DNA of 42,839 nt, taken from the NCBI GenBank assembly GCA_016223105.1, contig JACRPR010000130.1, forward strand, positions 1 through 42,839, written 5' to 3'. Made by a program: the position numbers and the translations under genes. Under the pieces are notes generated by a model. It saw only the letters and a program-made list of their open reading frames with translations. It made no database searches and had not been told where the DNA came from. Positions within the stretch are counted from its first letter, which is position 1. Every line of letters begins with the position of its first letter. Of the stretch, positions 23,651 through 32,988 are shown in pieces. This stretch comes from Chloroflexota bacterium (lineage in GTDB: Bacteria; Chloroflexota; Anaerolineae; UBA4142).

Positions 23651-24763
23651 ATGGCACGACGGCAAGTCATTTTTTTTATTTTTTGTTTGCTGATTGTTTT
23701 AAGTTTAATCGCGACCGCGTGCGAAACCGCGACACCGACGAGCGCGCCGCGCGCGCAACCCACCATCGCGAGCGCGCCTAGTCCCGCCGCGAATCAAACG
23801 CCCGGCGCGCGACCTGCCGGTGATGCAACACCCGGCGCGCGTCCGACCGGCGGCGTTCCCGGCGGTCAACCGCCCACTTCGCCGGTTGCGCGCACAACCG
23901 TCAATCGCATTCGCGCGACCGGCAACCTGGTTTCCGCGAATCAAGCGACGCTCGCGTTTCAAGCCGGCGGACGCGTCAAAGAAATCAAAGTGAAAGAAGG
24001 CGACCAGGTCAAAGCCGGAACATTGATCGCCGCGTATGATACGACCGCGCTCGACGCGCAAATTACGCAAGCGCAAGCATCACTCGATTCCGCGAACACC
24101 GCGTTGGCGCGCGTGCGCGCGGGTCCGCTTCCCGAAGATGTTACCGTCGCGAAAGTCAATTTGGATCGCGCCAAAGCCGCGGTGGATCAAGCACAGAGCG
24201 CGTATGATCGCATCGGCGGCTCGAGCAATCCAACGATTGGTCTCACCTCGCAAGCGCTCAACTTGCAACAAACCACGTTATCGTATCAAGCCGCGCTCGC
24301 GCAATACTCACTCGCGATCAATCGCCCGACCGCGTCGGAATTAAAAGCCGCCGAAGCGACGGTCGCGCAAGCGCAAGCCGCGCTTGAAACCGCCAAGGTG
24401 AACTCATCGAACGCGCGCATCGTCGCGCCGTTCGACGGCACGATCATCTCAATCGCGATCAAGGTCGGTGAGTCTGCAACGACCGGCACCAGCGCGGTAA
24501 CGCTTGCCGATCTTGCAAAAATGCAAGTCCAGGTCAATGTGGATGAAGTCGCGATTACCTCGATCAAAGTTGGACAGCGCGCGACGATCACGACCGATGC
24601 CGCGCTCGGCAAAACATTGAACGGACGCGTTTCCAAAATCGGACTGTTGGCGACCTCAACGAACAACGTCGTTACGATTCCGGTAACGCTGGATATTGAC
24701 GCGACTGACGCGGCGATTTATCCGGGCTTGAGCGCGACGGTTGAAATTGTGGCAGGACAGTAG
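23651..24763 (+). CDS. RND efflux adaptor lipoprotein (HlyD/MFP family)
   Basis: About 370 residues from ATG 23651, preceded by GAGGAGG at 7 nt. Signal with lipobox IATAC, so membrane-anchored by lipid. A Pro/Ala/Thr-rich linker with PGARPAGDATPGARPTGG (about 25-75) precedes the lipoyl half motif GGRVKEIKVKEGDQVKAGTLIAAYD, a coiled hairpin (about 125-245), the second half IVAPFDGTIISIAIKVGES, and a barrel domain ending in IDATDAAIYPGLSATVEIVAG. It links the RND pump encoded downstream to the exit path. The two genes are separated by a GTCATTTCGAGCG palindrome. Confidence 0.92.
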   Translation: MARRQVIFFIFCLLIVLSLIATACETATPTSAPRAQPTIASAPSPAANQTPGARPAGDATPGARPTGGVPGGQPPTSPVARTTVNRIRATGNLVSANQATLAFQAGGRVKEIKVKEGDQVKAGTLIAAYDTTALDAQITQAQASLDSANTALARVRAGPLPEDVTVAKVNLDRAKAAVDQAQSAYDRIGGSSNPTIGLTSQALNLQQTTLSYQAALAQYSLAINRPTASELKAAEATVAQAQAALETAKVNSSNARIVAPFDGTIISIAIKVGESATTGTSAVTLADLAKMQVQVNVDEVAITSIKVGQRATITTDAALGKTLNGRVSKIGLLATSTNNVVTIPVTLDIDATDAAIYPGLSATVEIVAGQ

Positions 24764-24773
24764 GGCATGCACT

Positions 24774-24840
24774 GTCATTTCGAGCGAAGCGAGAAATCTT
24801 TGACGATGCAAATGAGATTTCTCGCTTCGCTCGAAATGAC
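24774..24840. repeat. GTCATTTCGAGCGAAGCGAG palindromic element
   Basis: Perfect 26-bp inverted arms starting GTCATTTCGAGCGAAGC around a 14-15 bp centre, in the gap between RND adaptor and pump genes. A well-known style of dispersed bacterial palindrome. Confidence 0.8.
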
Positions 24841-24861
24841 GGAATGATAAGGAGCGATCCG

Positions 24862-27834
24862 ATGAATATAGTAAACGTTTCAATCAAACAACCGGTTTTC
24901 GTCACGATGATGATGGCAGTCATTGTCGTCATCGGCATTCTCGGTTATCAACGTTTATCGGTTGATCTGTTTCCCGAAACATCGAACCCGACCGTGTCGG
25001 TTTCGACCTCATACTCCGGCGCGGGTCCAGCCGAAGTGCAACGCCAAATCACACAACCGATTGAAGATGCGCTCTCGACCTTGAACGGCGTCGTGAACAT
25101 TCGCTCGACCTCGCGCGAAAATCAATCGCAAATCAATGTTGAGTTCACGCTCGAAACCGATCCGAAAGCCGCGTTCGAAAATGTGCGCGAGCGCGTTGCG
25201 CGCATCCAAAATAGTTTGCCGAACGGCGCAGGACAAGCGACCGTGCAACGTTTCGATGCCTCATCGCAATCGGTGCTCACGTTCCAGGTTACCGATCGCT
25301 CCGGCAGAATGCGTTCCTGGGAATTGCGAAACCTGGTCGAGACGCAAATCCAACCGCGCATCGAGCGCGTGGACGGCGTCGCGGATGTGAGCGTCGGCGG
25401 CGGCGGGCGTCGCGAGATCGCGGTGAATTTGAATCTCGACGATTTGCGCGCGCATCGCATTGCGCCGTCCCAGGTTACGAGCGTGATTCGCGGCGAAAAT
25501 ATCAGCGTGCCCGGCGGACGCATCACCGAAGGCGAACGCGATTTGTTGATTCGGATGCCCGGCGAATTTACTTCGATTGACGACATTGCGAATCTCACGA
25601 TTGTAACTTCGCGCGGCGTGCCGCTTCGCATTCGCGACATTGCGACCGTGCAAGATACGATTGCGGAACAAACCTCGTACAGTCGGCTCAATGGCACCGA
25701 CAGCGTTTCGGTGCAGGTTCGCAAACAATCCGGCTCGAACACCGTGTTGATCGCGGAACGCGCGCGCGCCGAAGTCGAAAAAATCAAAGAAGAATTTAGC
25801 GCGCTCACGATTGTCATTTCGAACGATCAATCCACGTTCATCAAAAAATCCATCGAGGATTCGATCTTCGACCTGGTATTGGGCGGCATTTTCGCGTCGC
25901 TCGTCGTGCTGTTGTTTTTTCGCAATCTCCGCAACACGCTCGTTACAATTGCCGGTTTGCCGGTGATTATGATCGGCACATTGGCGGCGATGAGCGCGCT
26001 CGGCTTGTCGCTGAATATGATGACGCTCCTCGCGCTCTCGCTCGCGGTCGGCTTGGTCTTGGACGATGCGATTGTCGTGCGCGAAAATATCTTTCGGCAT
26101 ATGGAAACCGGCGAAGATCCAAAAATCGCGTCCGCGCGCGGCACGAACGAAGTCGCGCTCTCGGTGGTCGCGATGACGCTCACGATTGTGTCCGTGTTCT
26201 TCCCCATCGCGTTCACGACCGGCGCGATTGGACGATTCTATCGCGAGTTTGGTCTCGCGGTTACCGCCGCGGTGTTGATTTCACTTGTCGAAGCATTCAC
26301 GCTCGCGCCGATGCTTTCGGCGTACTTGTTCAAACGCCAAAAACCAAAACCAGGACACACGCTTGAAGCGGGCGTAACGCATCTCGGTTGGTTGGATCGC
26401 GGCTATCGCCGTTTTCTCGCGCTGACGTTAAAACATTCGTACATCGCGGTCGGTGTCACAATTGCCGTGTTCATTCTGCTCGCGATTGCCGCGCCGCGAA
26501 TGGAATTGTCATTTTTGCCGCGACTCGACAACGCGAACTTTCAAGTGGGTTTGAACTTGACTGCCGGCACAACGCTCGCGGTAACCGACGCGCAAGCGCG
26601 CCAAATCGAAGCCGCGTTGCTCACCGTGCCGGGTGTGGACAATGTGTTTGCGAATATCGGCGGCAGTGGCTCGGCGGAACGCGCGTCGTTCAACGTGCAA
26701 ATGAAAGACCTGGGCGCGTTGCGCGCGGTCGAGCCGCTCGTGCGCGAAAAATTGCGCGGGATGCGCGGGGTGAGTTTCAACTTCCAAGGCGGTTTCGGCG
26801 GCGGCGGCACTGGCTCGGGCAATCGCCCGATTCAAATCAATTTGCTTTCGCCCGGCTCGCGCGAAGAATTGGATCGCGTCGCGCAAGATGTGATTAACGG
26901 AATGGCGGGCATCCCAGGTTTGGCGGACATTGATAAAGGCAACGAACCCGGCAAACCAGAACTGCGAATCATCGTGGATCGCAATAAAGCGTCGCTCTAC
27001 AATCTCAACACTTCGACGATGGGCGCGACGGTGCGCGCGCTCGTCTCCGGCGAAACCGCGTCGCGCTATCGCGAAACCGGGCGCGAAGCCGACATCGTCG
27101 TCCGCCTGCGTCCCGAAGATCGGTCGCGACTCGATGATATTTTGTCGCTCAACATTCAAGCGCCAGGCGGGCAACAAGTTCCGCTCCGCAATCTCGCGAC
27201 GATTCAAACCAGCACCGGTCCCGCGGTCATCACGCGTTTGAATCGCCAATCGCAAATCAACGTCGGCGCGAATGTGATCGGACGTTCGCAAGCACAAGTT
27301 GTCGCGGATATGCGCGCGCGGATGCCGCAACTGCAATTGCCGGTGGATGTAACGTGGCGCTTCGCCGGTCAAGTGCAACAGACCCAGGATTCGCTCAACA
27401 CCTTGATCGGCACGCTCACGCTGTCCGTGATTTTCATGTATATGATTCTCGCGTCCCAGTTCGGCTCGTTCACGCAACCGATCGTGTTGATGCTGGCTCT
27501 GCCGCTCGCGATCATCGGCGCGTTTGGCGCGTTGTTGCTCACGCGCACCGGCGCGGATATGACCGCGGTGATCGGCTTGATCCTGTTGATGGGTCTCGCG
27601 GTCAAGAACTCGATCTTGCTCGTGGATTTTGCGAATCGTTTGCGCGCGGAAGGCAAGACGCGCGTCGAAGCATTGCTGATCGCGGGTCCGACGCGCTTGC
27701 GTCCGATCTTGATGACAACGATGTCGTTGATCCTGGGAATGTTGCCGGTCTCGCTCGGCTTGGGCGCGGGCGGCAGTTTCCGCGCGCCGATGGCGATTGC
27801 AGTCATTGGCGGCTTGATCACTTCGACGTTGTAG
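24862..27834 (+). CDS. RND (AcrB/MdtB-type) efflux pump, interrupted by in-frame TAG near the end
   Basis: 990 residues to the TAG. ATG 24862 follows AAGGAG by 7 nt. Features: N-terminal MNIVNVSIKQPVFVTMMM, periplasmic porter segments, proton-relay Asp401-Asp402 in GLVLDDAIVVREN (helix 4), FSFxA-like central cavity regions and C-terminal helices LIGTLTLSVIFMYMILASQF and GLILLMGLAVKNSILLVDFAN. The frame stops at TAG 27832-27834 after GGLITSTL, exactly where family members continue with a Leu and TLVVVP. The same frame then runs 35 more codons (TLVVVPTFYNILIAIQE... rich in Pro/Ala) to a TAG at 27940-27942. The truncated protein would lack most of the last helix. RF1 (prfA) in this window has a normal codon-reading motif, so the TAG should stop. 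Confidence 0.88.
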   Translation: MNIVNVSIKQPVFVTMMMAVIVVIGILGYQRLSVDLFPETSNPTVSVSTSYSGAGPAEVQRQITQPIEDALSTLNGVVNIRSTSRENQSQINVEFTLETDPKAAFENVRERVARIQNSLPNGAGQATVQRFDASSQSVLTFQVTDRSGRMRSWELRNLVETQIQPRIERVDGVADVSVGGGGRREIAVNLNLDDLRAHRIAPSQVTSVIRGENISVPGGRITEGERDLLIRMPGEFTSIDDIANLTIVTSRGVPLRIRDIATVQDTIAEQTSYSRLNGTDSVSVQVRKQSGSNTVLIAERARAEVEKIKEEFSALTIVISNDQSTFIKKSIEDSIFDLVLGGIFASLVVLLFFRNLRNTLVTIAGLPVIMIGTLAAMSALGLSLNMMTLLALSLAVGLVLDDAIVVRENIFRHMETGEDPKIASARGTNEVALSVVAMTLTIVSVFFPIAFTTGAIGRFYREFGLAVTAAVLISLVEAFTLAPMLSAYLFKRQKPKPGHTLEAGVTHLGWLDRGYRRFLALTLKHSYIAVGVTIAVFILLAIAAPRMELSFLPRLDNANFQVGLNLTAGTTLAVTDAQARQIEAALLTVPGVDNVFANIGGSGSAERASFNVQMKDLGALRAVEPLVREKLRGMRGVSFNFQGGFGGGGTGSGNRPIQINLLSPGSREELDRVAQDVINGMAGIPGLADIDKGNEPGKPELRIIVDRNKASLYNLNTSTMGATVRALVSGETASRYRETGREADIVVRLRPEDRSRLDDILSLNIQAPGGQQVPLRNLATIQTSTGPAVITRLNRQSQINVGANVIGRSQAQVVADMRARMPQLQLPVDVTWRFAGQVQQTQDSLNTLIGTLTLSVIFMYMILASQFGSFTQPIVLMLALPLAIIGAFGALLLTRTGADMTAVIGLILLMGLAVKNSILLVDFANRLRAEGKTRVEALLIAGPTRLRPILMTTMSLILGMLPVSLGLGAGGSFRAPMAIAVIGGLITSTL

Positions 27835-27943
27835 ACGCTCGTCGTCGTGCCAACATTCTACAACATTTTGATCGCGATTCAAGAACGAATGAAACGCCCG
27901 GCACCGGCTTCGCAACCGGCACCGGCACCGGCATCCGAGTAGC

Positions 27944-27986
27944 AAAGAAACCAGAAGGGTTTGCTAAACCCTTCGGGTCTTTTCTT
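27944..27986 (+). terminator. Terminator after the RND pump (CCAGAAGGGTTT type)
   Basis: About 18-bp stem with a mismatch, short loop, followed by TTTTCTTT; right arm AAACCCTTCGGGTC is shared with the hairpins at 15321 and 38040. It begins right after the outer stop codon at 27942, supporting that as the ancestral gene end. Beyond it, to 28188, I see nothing coding. Confidence 0.8.
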
Positions 27987-28188
27987 TCGCATCAAAAAAC
28001 TCGCGGCACCGTTCACAGCCCTGAATGAGTGCATTGGTAGTTGAAGAAGGGCGAGTAGGAACGTGCCGCGCGACGTTGTATTCTGTTTGCACTATAAACC
28101 AGGACGCGCGGATTCACAATCACCCAAGAGTACCGCAAACCTGGTTTTGCGCGAGTACTTTGCTCCTATCAAAATTTTCCGCGTCCAA

Positions 28189-29478
28189 TTAGCGCGCGTC
28201 TAACTCGATCAACGTTTGCAGAGCGACGCGCCCGGCATCGGCGAGATATTCTTCGCGCACTTGCGCGAACACATCGTCCGGCGTATGGAGCAAATCGTAC
28301 TGCCGCGAAAAAAAGATCGTATCAATGCCGACGCGCTGAAACGGTTGATGATCGCTTCCCGCGCCGGAGCCGAGCGAAAAATTGCGCGCGGAAATGTTCA
28401 ACGTCTGCGCGACCTCGCGCGCGCGTTTGCCGACCGCGCCATCGCCGCCCGCGAGCAGTGGACCCGATCCGCCGCCGAGCATATCAAAGTTGAACATCGC
28501 GATTATTTTCGCGCGCGCGTCGCCCGGCAAATTTTCGACGTAATGCCGCGAGCCGTACAAGCCGAGTTCCTCCGCGTCGAATGCGATGAACCGCAGAGTG
28601 CTTTGCGTTGGGCGCGGCGCGAGCACGCGCGCGAGTTCGAGCAAAACCGCCGTGCCCGATGCGTTATCGTTCGCGCCCTGCCCTTCCTCGACCGAATCGT
28701 AATGCCCGCCCAACACAATCACATTTTCAGTCGCGCCGCGTTTTGTCGCGATGATGTTGCGCGCCGATTTTTTCTCGACGCGCGTTTCGGACGCGATCTT
28801 CACAACGATTTTATTTTTGCCCAACTGCGCGAGGAGGTCTTTGCCGTCGTCGCCACTCAATGCCAGCGCGGAAATTTTCGACGGTTCGCCAAGCGTGCCG
28901 CCGTAACCGCCGGGCGCGTTGTTGTAAATGATCGCGGCGACCGCGCCCGCGTTCGCGGCGTTCCGGGTTTTTTCCGCGAACGGAAACGTGCCGCGTTGCA
29001 CCAGCGCAATTTTGCCGGCGATGTTCGCGCGCACAAAATCATCCGGCGCGCCGGTTCCACCAATCGCGACCAGTTCCGCCTCGACTTGCGCCGGCGGGCT
29101 GTAGAAAATCGGGCGCGCTTTGATTTCGCGTTTTTCCGGCGCGATCATCTCGACGCGCGTGTCCACGTTCACCCATTGATCGAATGAAAATTCCTGCCGT
29201 TCGACAATGTATCCCAGGTTTTGCCAATGCGTCGCGATGTACTCGCCCGCGCGTTTGCCAATCTCGCTTCCCGCGACGCGCGCACCAATATCCAACGCCA
29301 ACGCGCGATTGTGTTCGAGCGCACGCGCGGAGTCGAACGCGCTCGTTGTGGATGCCGGCGCGAGCGCAACCGTCGGTGCGAGGGTTGACGCGACGGTCGG
29401 CGTCGGTTGGCTCGGCGGCGCGCACGCGATCAAACCAAATAAAATTATTGAGACGAGCAATGCTCGATCGATTCGCAT
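28189..29478 (-). CDS. M28-family metallopeptidase lipoprotein with PA domain
   Basis: About 429 residues from ATG 29478, which follows GAGGAGG by 5 nt; the longer frame to 29610 has no ribosome site. Lipobox LIAC (Cys19) and a Thr/Pro/Ala linker, then a protease-associated insert (about 110-215; ALVQRGTFPFAEKTRNAANAGA) and the M28 core with zinc ligands in GGHYDSVEEGQGANDNASG, the catalytic Glu pair in FDAEELGLYGSRHYV, Asp in FNFDMLG and the last His in SDHQPF. It is an extracytoplasmic aminopeptidase or carboxypeptidase-like enzyme. All metal ligands are present. Confidence 0.93.
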   Translation of the reverse strand: MRIDRALLVSIILFGLIACAPPSQPTPTVASTLAPTVALAPASTTSAFDSARALEHNRALALDIGARVAGSEIGKRAGEYIATHWQNLGYIVERQEFSFDQWVNVDTRVEMIAPEKREIKARPIFYSPPAQVEAELVAIGGTGAPDDFVRANIAGKIALVQRGTFPFAEKTRNAANAGAVAAIIYNNAPGGYGGTLGEPSKISALALSGDDGKDLLAQLGKNKIVVKIASETRVEKKSARNIIATKRGATENVIVLGGHYDSVEEGQGANDNASGTAVLLELARVLAPRPTQSTLRFIAFDAEELGLYGSRHYVENLPGDARAKIIAMFNFDMLGGGSGPLLAGGDGAVGKRAREVAQTLNISARNFSLGSGAGSDHQPFQRVGIDTIFFSRQYDLLHTPDDVFAQVREEYLADAGRVALQTLIELDAR

Positions 29479-29686
29479 TTCAACCTCCTCGACTGACAAC
29501 AACGAATGTGGAATGAAACGAATTGCCAATAAACAATTTGGATTCGACGCTTCAGCGGGTTGCTTGTCCGAGCGAACCACCGCGTAAACGCTCGAATCCA
29601 TCGTTTCCAATTCGATCCATTCTTGAATTCGCTATCTTATTCTCCGCGCGTAGAATGAGCGCGCGATGAATGTGCGGTGAGAATCG

Positions 29687-31140
29687 TTACGGATTTTTGA
29701 AAATTTGCGGAAAGATGTAATGACAGGACACGTCCGCAAGCGCGGGCGCGTTATTAAACGCCGCGCTCGCATCAATTCTGCCAAAACCAAAAACATTGTT
29801 CGGCACGGCAGACGACGAATCGCCGCCGCATCCTTGCGCGCTCGTGAGATGCAACGCGGTCTGTTGCAAAATCATTTCGGTCGCGTCCACGTTACGCCGC
29901 AAGCACGAGTACGCCGACCACAATAACGCGACCGCGCCCGCGACATGCGGCGATGCCATCGAAGTGCCGGACGAAAACACATATTGGTTCGTCGGATAAC
30001 TCGAACGCACGCTCACACCCGGCGCGACCAAATCCGGTTTGCGGCGATTGCTTCCATCAAGCGTTACCGGACCGCGACTGCTATTGCCAGCGATCCCATC
30101 GTTCACATCGGTCGAGCCGACCGTGATCGCGGAATCATAAATCGCCGGTGGATCATTGATGGATGAACAACTCGGACCGGAATTTCCGGCAGAGACCGCC
30201 ATAAAAATTCCGGCGGCGCGCAAATTATCCATCGCCGCGAGCAAACTATTCGCGGAACACAATTCGGATGGCGGACATCCGTACGAATTTCCGACGACGT
30301 GCGGACGCCGATTCGGATCGGGATTCGCGCCGGTTAAATCAGTCGGCGCGAGAAAAAATTGAAAACATTCGATGTACGTGCTGGGACGACCATCGCCCGA
30401 TTCCATATTGCGACAACCGATCCATTTTGCGCCGGGCGCGACGCCGATGCCATCCGCGCCGACGAGTGTGCCCATCGTGTGCGTGCCATGCCCGAAGCCA
30501 TCATACGGATACTGCGCCGGAAAATCCGTCGCATCGAACCAATTGCCCCAATGACTGGCCGGGCCGTTGGGATTGTAGCCGCGATAAGCCGCGCGTAAAT
30601 AATGTTCTGCCCGGTAAAACCACTTGCCCACATCGCCGGCGCGTTGATCTTGTTCACGTTCCATTCGACCGCGTTCAAAACCCGAAGGGTCTCCAAAGAC
30701 CCTTCGGGTTTGGGGAGTTCGATATGAAATGCGCGATTCGATTCAATCGTCAGCACATCCGCGCGATGTGCGATGGCATCCACGATCGCGCGATCGCCTT
30801 CGACCGCGATCACGTTGACGATCCAGTACGCGCGATATTTCGCGCCGAGCGCGTCGAGTTGCGCGCGGAGCGCGGGCTGGGTCACATTCGCAGTCGCGCG
30901 CAACGCATCGAACACCGCGACGCCACGCGCGTTGCGATCCACAATGTTTGCGACGCGCGCGCGCGTGTTGACCTGGTTTCGCAGGACGATCAAAAAATGC
31001 GCGGTTTCGCCGTTCGCCGTGTCCGCGAGTACGCGCGGATCAATCGTCGCGCGCCCTTCGACTGCGCTCAGGGCGGCAAACACATTTGATTGGGTCGCGC
31101 AAAATATCGCAAGTAAAATCAACGGTAAAAAATTTTTCAT
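29687..31140 (-). pseudogene. Broken subtilisin-family (S8) serine protease lacking the catalytic Asp segment
   Basis: Two frames form one damaged gene. The N-terminal frame (from ATG 31140, overlapping the glycosyltransferase stop by ATGA) has a signal peptide, an I9-like propeptide (HFLIVLRNQVN...) and reaches INAPAMWASGFTGQNII. The C-terminal frame resumes at AAYRGYNPNG and continues with HGTHTMGTLVG (His), the oxyanion Asn region AVSAGNSGPS and SSGTSMASPHVAGA (Ser). Between them homologs carry the DTG active-site Asp and about 20 residues; these are absent and the frame is shifted near 30595. Two repeat elements are also translated in frame: ALSAVEGR after the signal peptide (31051-31078) and a terminator-like palindrome (30677-30711). 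Inactive as a protease as it stands. Confidence 0.8.
30677..30711. repeat. Terminator-type palindrome inside the S8 protease gene
   Basis: AAACCCGAAGGGTCT / AGACCCTTCGGGTTT with a short loop, the same stem as the terminators at 15321 and 38040, here read in frame as roughly PKPEGSLETLRVL between propeptide and catalytic domain. Confidence 0.75.
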
Positions 31141-32234
31141 TTTTGTTCCGCCCAAATTTCCAATATTTTCGCCGCGCTACTCTCCCAGGAAAATCGTCGC
31201 AAGTTTTCAAATCCCTTCGCAATCAATTTCGCGCGCAACGCGTCGTCGCGCAGAATGCGTTCCAGCGCGCCAGCCAGCGCGTCCACATCGAGCGGATCGA
31301 AAAAGAGCGCGGCATCGCCCGCGGCTTCCGGGAGCGATGAAGTCATCGAGCAAACGACCGGCGTGCCGCACGCGTGCGCTTCGAGCACCGGCAAACCAAA
31401 GCCCTCGTGCAAACTGGGAAACGCGAGCACACGCGCGCCGCTAATCAGCGCGGGAAGATCGGCGGCGGGGACGTAATCGAGAAAAGAGATTAGAGATTGG
31501 AGATTGAGAGATTGAACATGATCGAAGATTGGCTTATGTAACCAGCCCGGTTTGCCGATGATCAGTAATTGGTAATTGGTAAATGGTAATTTGGAAAATG
31601 CGTCGATCAAGCGGTGGTAATTTTTGCGCGGGTGGATCGTGCCAATCGCGAGAATATAGTCGTTGGCTATGCGATAGCGCGCACGAACTTCCGCGAGACG
31701 CGCGGGCTCGCGAACCGGTTGATACAACTGCGCGTTGTACGCCGGATAAATCACCGAAATTTTTTCCGGCGCGACGCCGCAAAATTTTACAATATCATCG
31801 CGCGTCGCCTCCGAATCGGCAAAGACGCGCGATGCCGCGCGCGCGTTCCAGCGTGTTGCCACGGTGTGATACAAACGTTGCCAGGTCGGATGCGCGTCGG
31901 GGAAATGCAAGTGTCCGAGATCGTGAATCGTTACGGTCGAGTCGCGCGGGTGAATCGGGGGCAGAACGTGCGCGGGAATCCACAAACGCGCGGGCGCGCG
32001 CGTGAGCATTTCGAACGATAAACGCGCGTGCGTCCACGCGCGCGGAAACGGGATCGCGCGCAGTTCAAAGTTGCGCGTCGCGCCGAAAAAATCGCGCGCG
32101 ACGTTTGCGCGCGTGTAGAGCCGATACGCGTTGACGCGATCCAACTTCAACAACGCGCGGATCAACTCGCGCGAATAAATTTCCGTGCCGGTCGGCGTCG
32201 CGCTTGTCGCGCGACTAGCGTCAATTCCAATCAT
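31137..32234 (-). CDS. Glycosyltransferase family 4
   Basis: About 365 residues from ATG 32234; a longer frame to 32303 only translates the upstream repeat. GT-B fold: N-terminal MIGIDASRATSATPTGTEIYSREL (nucleotide-diphosphate-sugar enzymes with a G-TG-loop), middle LAIGTIHPRKNYHRLIDAF, and the donor-binding end FPSLHEGFGLPVLEAHACGTPVVCS with SSLPEAAGDAALFFDP (EX7E-type motif). It transfers a sugar to a cell-surface or polysaccharide acceptor in the cytoplasm; specificity unknown. Two short-word repeat tracts are read in frame within it (31483-31515 and 31565-31593). No Shine-Dalgarno: the start directly follows a family A tract. Confidence 0.9.
   Translation of the reverse strand: MIGIDASRATSATPTGTEIYSRELIRALLKLDRVNAYRLYTRANVARDFFGATRNFELRAIPFPRAWTHARLSFEMLTRAPARLWIPAHVLPPIHPRDSTVTIHDLGHLHFPDAHPTWQRLYHTVATRWNARAASRVFADSEATRDDIVKFCGVAPEKISVIYPAYNAQLYQPVREPARLAEVRARYRIANDYILAIGTIHPRKNYHRLIDAFSKLPFTNYQLLIIGKPGWLHKPIFDHVQSLNLQSLISFLDYVPAADLPALISGARVLAFPSLHEGFGLPVLEAHACGTPVVCSMTSSLPEAAGDAALFFDPLDVDALAGALERILRDDALRAKLIAKGFENLRRFSWESSAAKILEIWAEQK
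31483..31515. repeat. AGATTGGAGATTGAGAG word tract inside the glycosyltransferase
   Basis: Tandem AGATTAG/AGATTGG words on the plus strand, read on the minus strand as SLNLQSLISF, where relatives have a variable helix before FLGYV. Confidence 0.6.
31565..31593. repeat. GTAATTGGTAAATGG word tract inside the glycosyltransferase
   Basis: Same words as the intergenic tract at 6882-6931, read in frame on the minus strand as PFTNYQLLI just before the conserved GKPGW. Confidence 0.65.
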
Positions 32235-32240
32235 AGTTTT

Positions 32241-32345
32241 GTTAGTTGGATAGTTGCATAGTTGAATCGTTGAATCGTTGAATCGTTGACGCGAACTATC
32301 CAACTATCCAACTAGGCAACCATTCAACTAACCAACTATTCAACT
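32241..32345. repeat. Family A hairpin tract, copy 3
   Basis: GTTAGTTGGATAGTTG words followed by CAACTATCCAACTA words fill the gap between tsaC/sua5 and the glycosyltransferase; the minus-strand end CAACTAACAAAACT touches the glycosyltransferase ATG. Confidence 0.75.
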
Positions 32346-32971
32346 TTACCGATCACTTTAACAATTTCTTCGACGCTGATCACGCCCACGCGCAAAATGC
32401 GCGGCGGGTCGCAGGTTACATCAACAACGGTGGAGGGAACGTTGCCGCGCGTCGCGCCGCCATCCAGGATGAGCGGGATGCGTCCGTTTAATTGCTCTTG
32501 CGCTTCGCGCGCAGTCGCGGGATCACGCGCGCCGGAAATGTTCGCACTCGTCGCGGCAAGTGGCGCGCGGAGCGAATCAATCAACGTCCGCGTCGTCGGA
32601 TGATTTGGCACGCGCACTGCGACGCTCTCGCCGCCCGCGATCAAAATTTTCGGCACGCGCGCGGACGCGGGAACGATCAGCGTAAGCGCGCCGGGCCAAA
32701 ATTTTGCGGCGAGCAAACGCGCGGCGGGCGGAATTTCGCGCGCGACAAGTTCGAGATCGCGCGTGTCATTCAACAAGTACGGAATCGCTTTATCGCGCGC
32801 GCGATTTTTCGCGACGAACAGTTGCTCAATCGCGCGTTCGTTGAATCCGCTCGCACCGACGCCGTACACCGTGTCGGTTGGAAACGCGACCAACTTGCCG
32901 GCACGCAACAAGCGGACCGCGTGCCCGAATGCTTGAGTATCGGTAGCAGGAAGAATTTGAGTTTTGATCAT
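32336..32971 (-). CDS. tsaC: L-threonylcarbamoyladenylate synthase (TsaC/Sua5 YrdC domain)
   Basis: 211 residues. Makes threonylcarbamoyl-AMP from Thr, bicarbonate and ATP for the t6A modification of ANN-decoding tRNAs. Visible YrdC motifs: LLRAGKLVAFPTDTVYGVGASG near the N-terminus, KNRARDKAIPYLL (usually KxR...KP), FWPGALTLIVPAS, VAVRVPNHP and APLAATSANISGARDP. The length is YrdC only; no C-terminal Sua5 domain. It lies downstream of prmC, a common pairing. The upstream gap carries TTTTTGATT words. Confidence 0.93.
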   Translation of the reverse strand: MIKTQILPATDTQAFGHAVRLLRAGKLVAFPTDTVYGVGASGFNERAIEQLFVAKNRARDKAIPYLLNDTRDLELVAREIPPAARLLAAKFWPGALTLIVPASARVPKILIAGGESVAVRVPNHPTTRTLIDSLRAPLAATSANISGARDPATAREAQEQLNGRIPLILDGGATRGNVPSTVVDVTCDPPRILRVGVISVEEIVKVIGKVE

Positions 32972-32988
32972 TTTTGATTTTTGATTGG

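Noticed and set aside
27832..27834. Recoding of TAG (pyrrolysine or suppressor) in the RND pump
   Set aside because: RF1 is intact, other genes in the window end with TAG, and no PYLIS-like context or Pyl gene is visible; a point mutation or sequence error is simpler.
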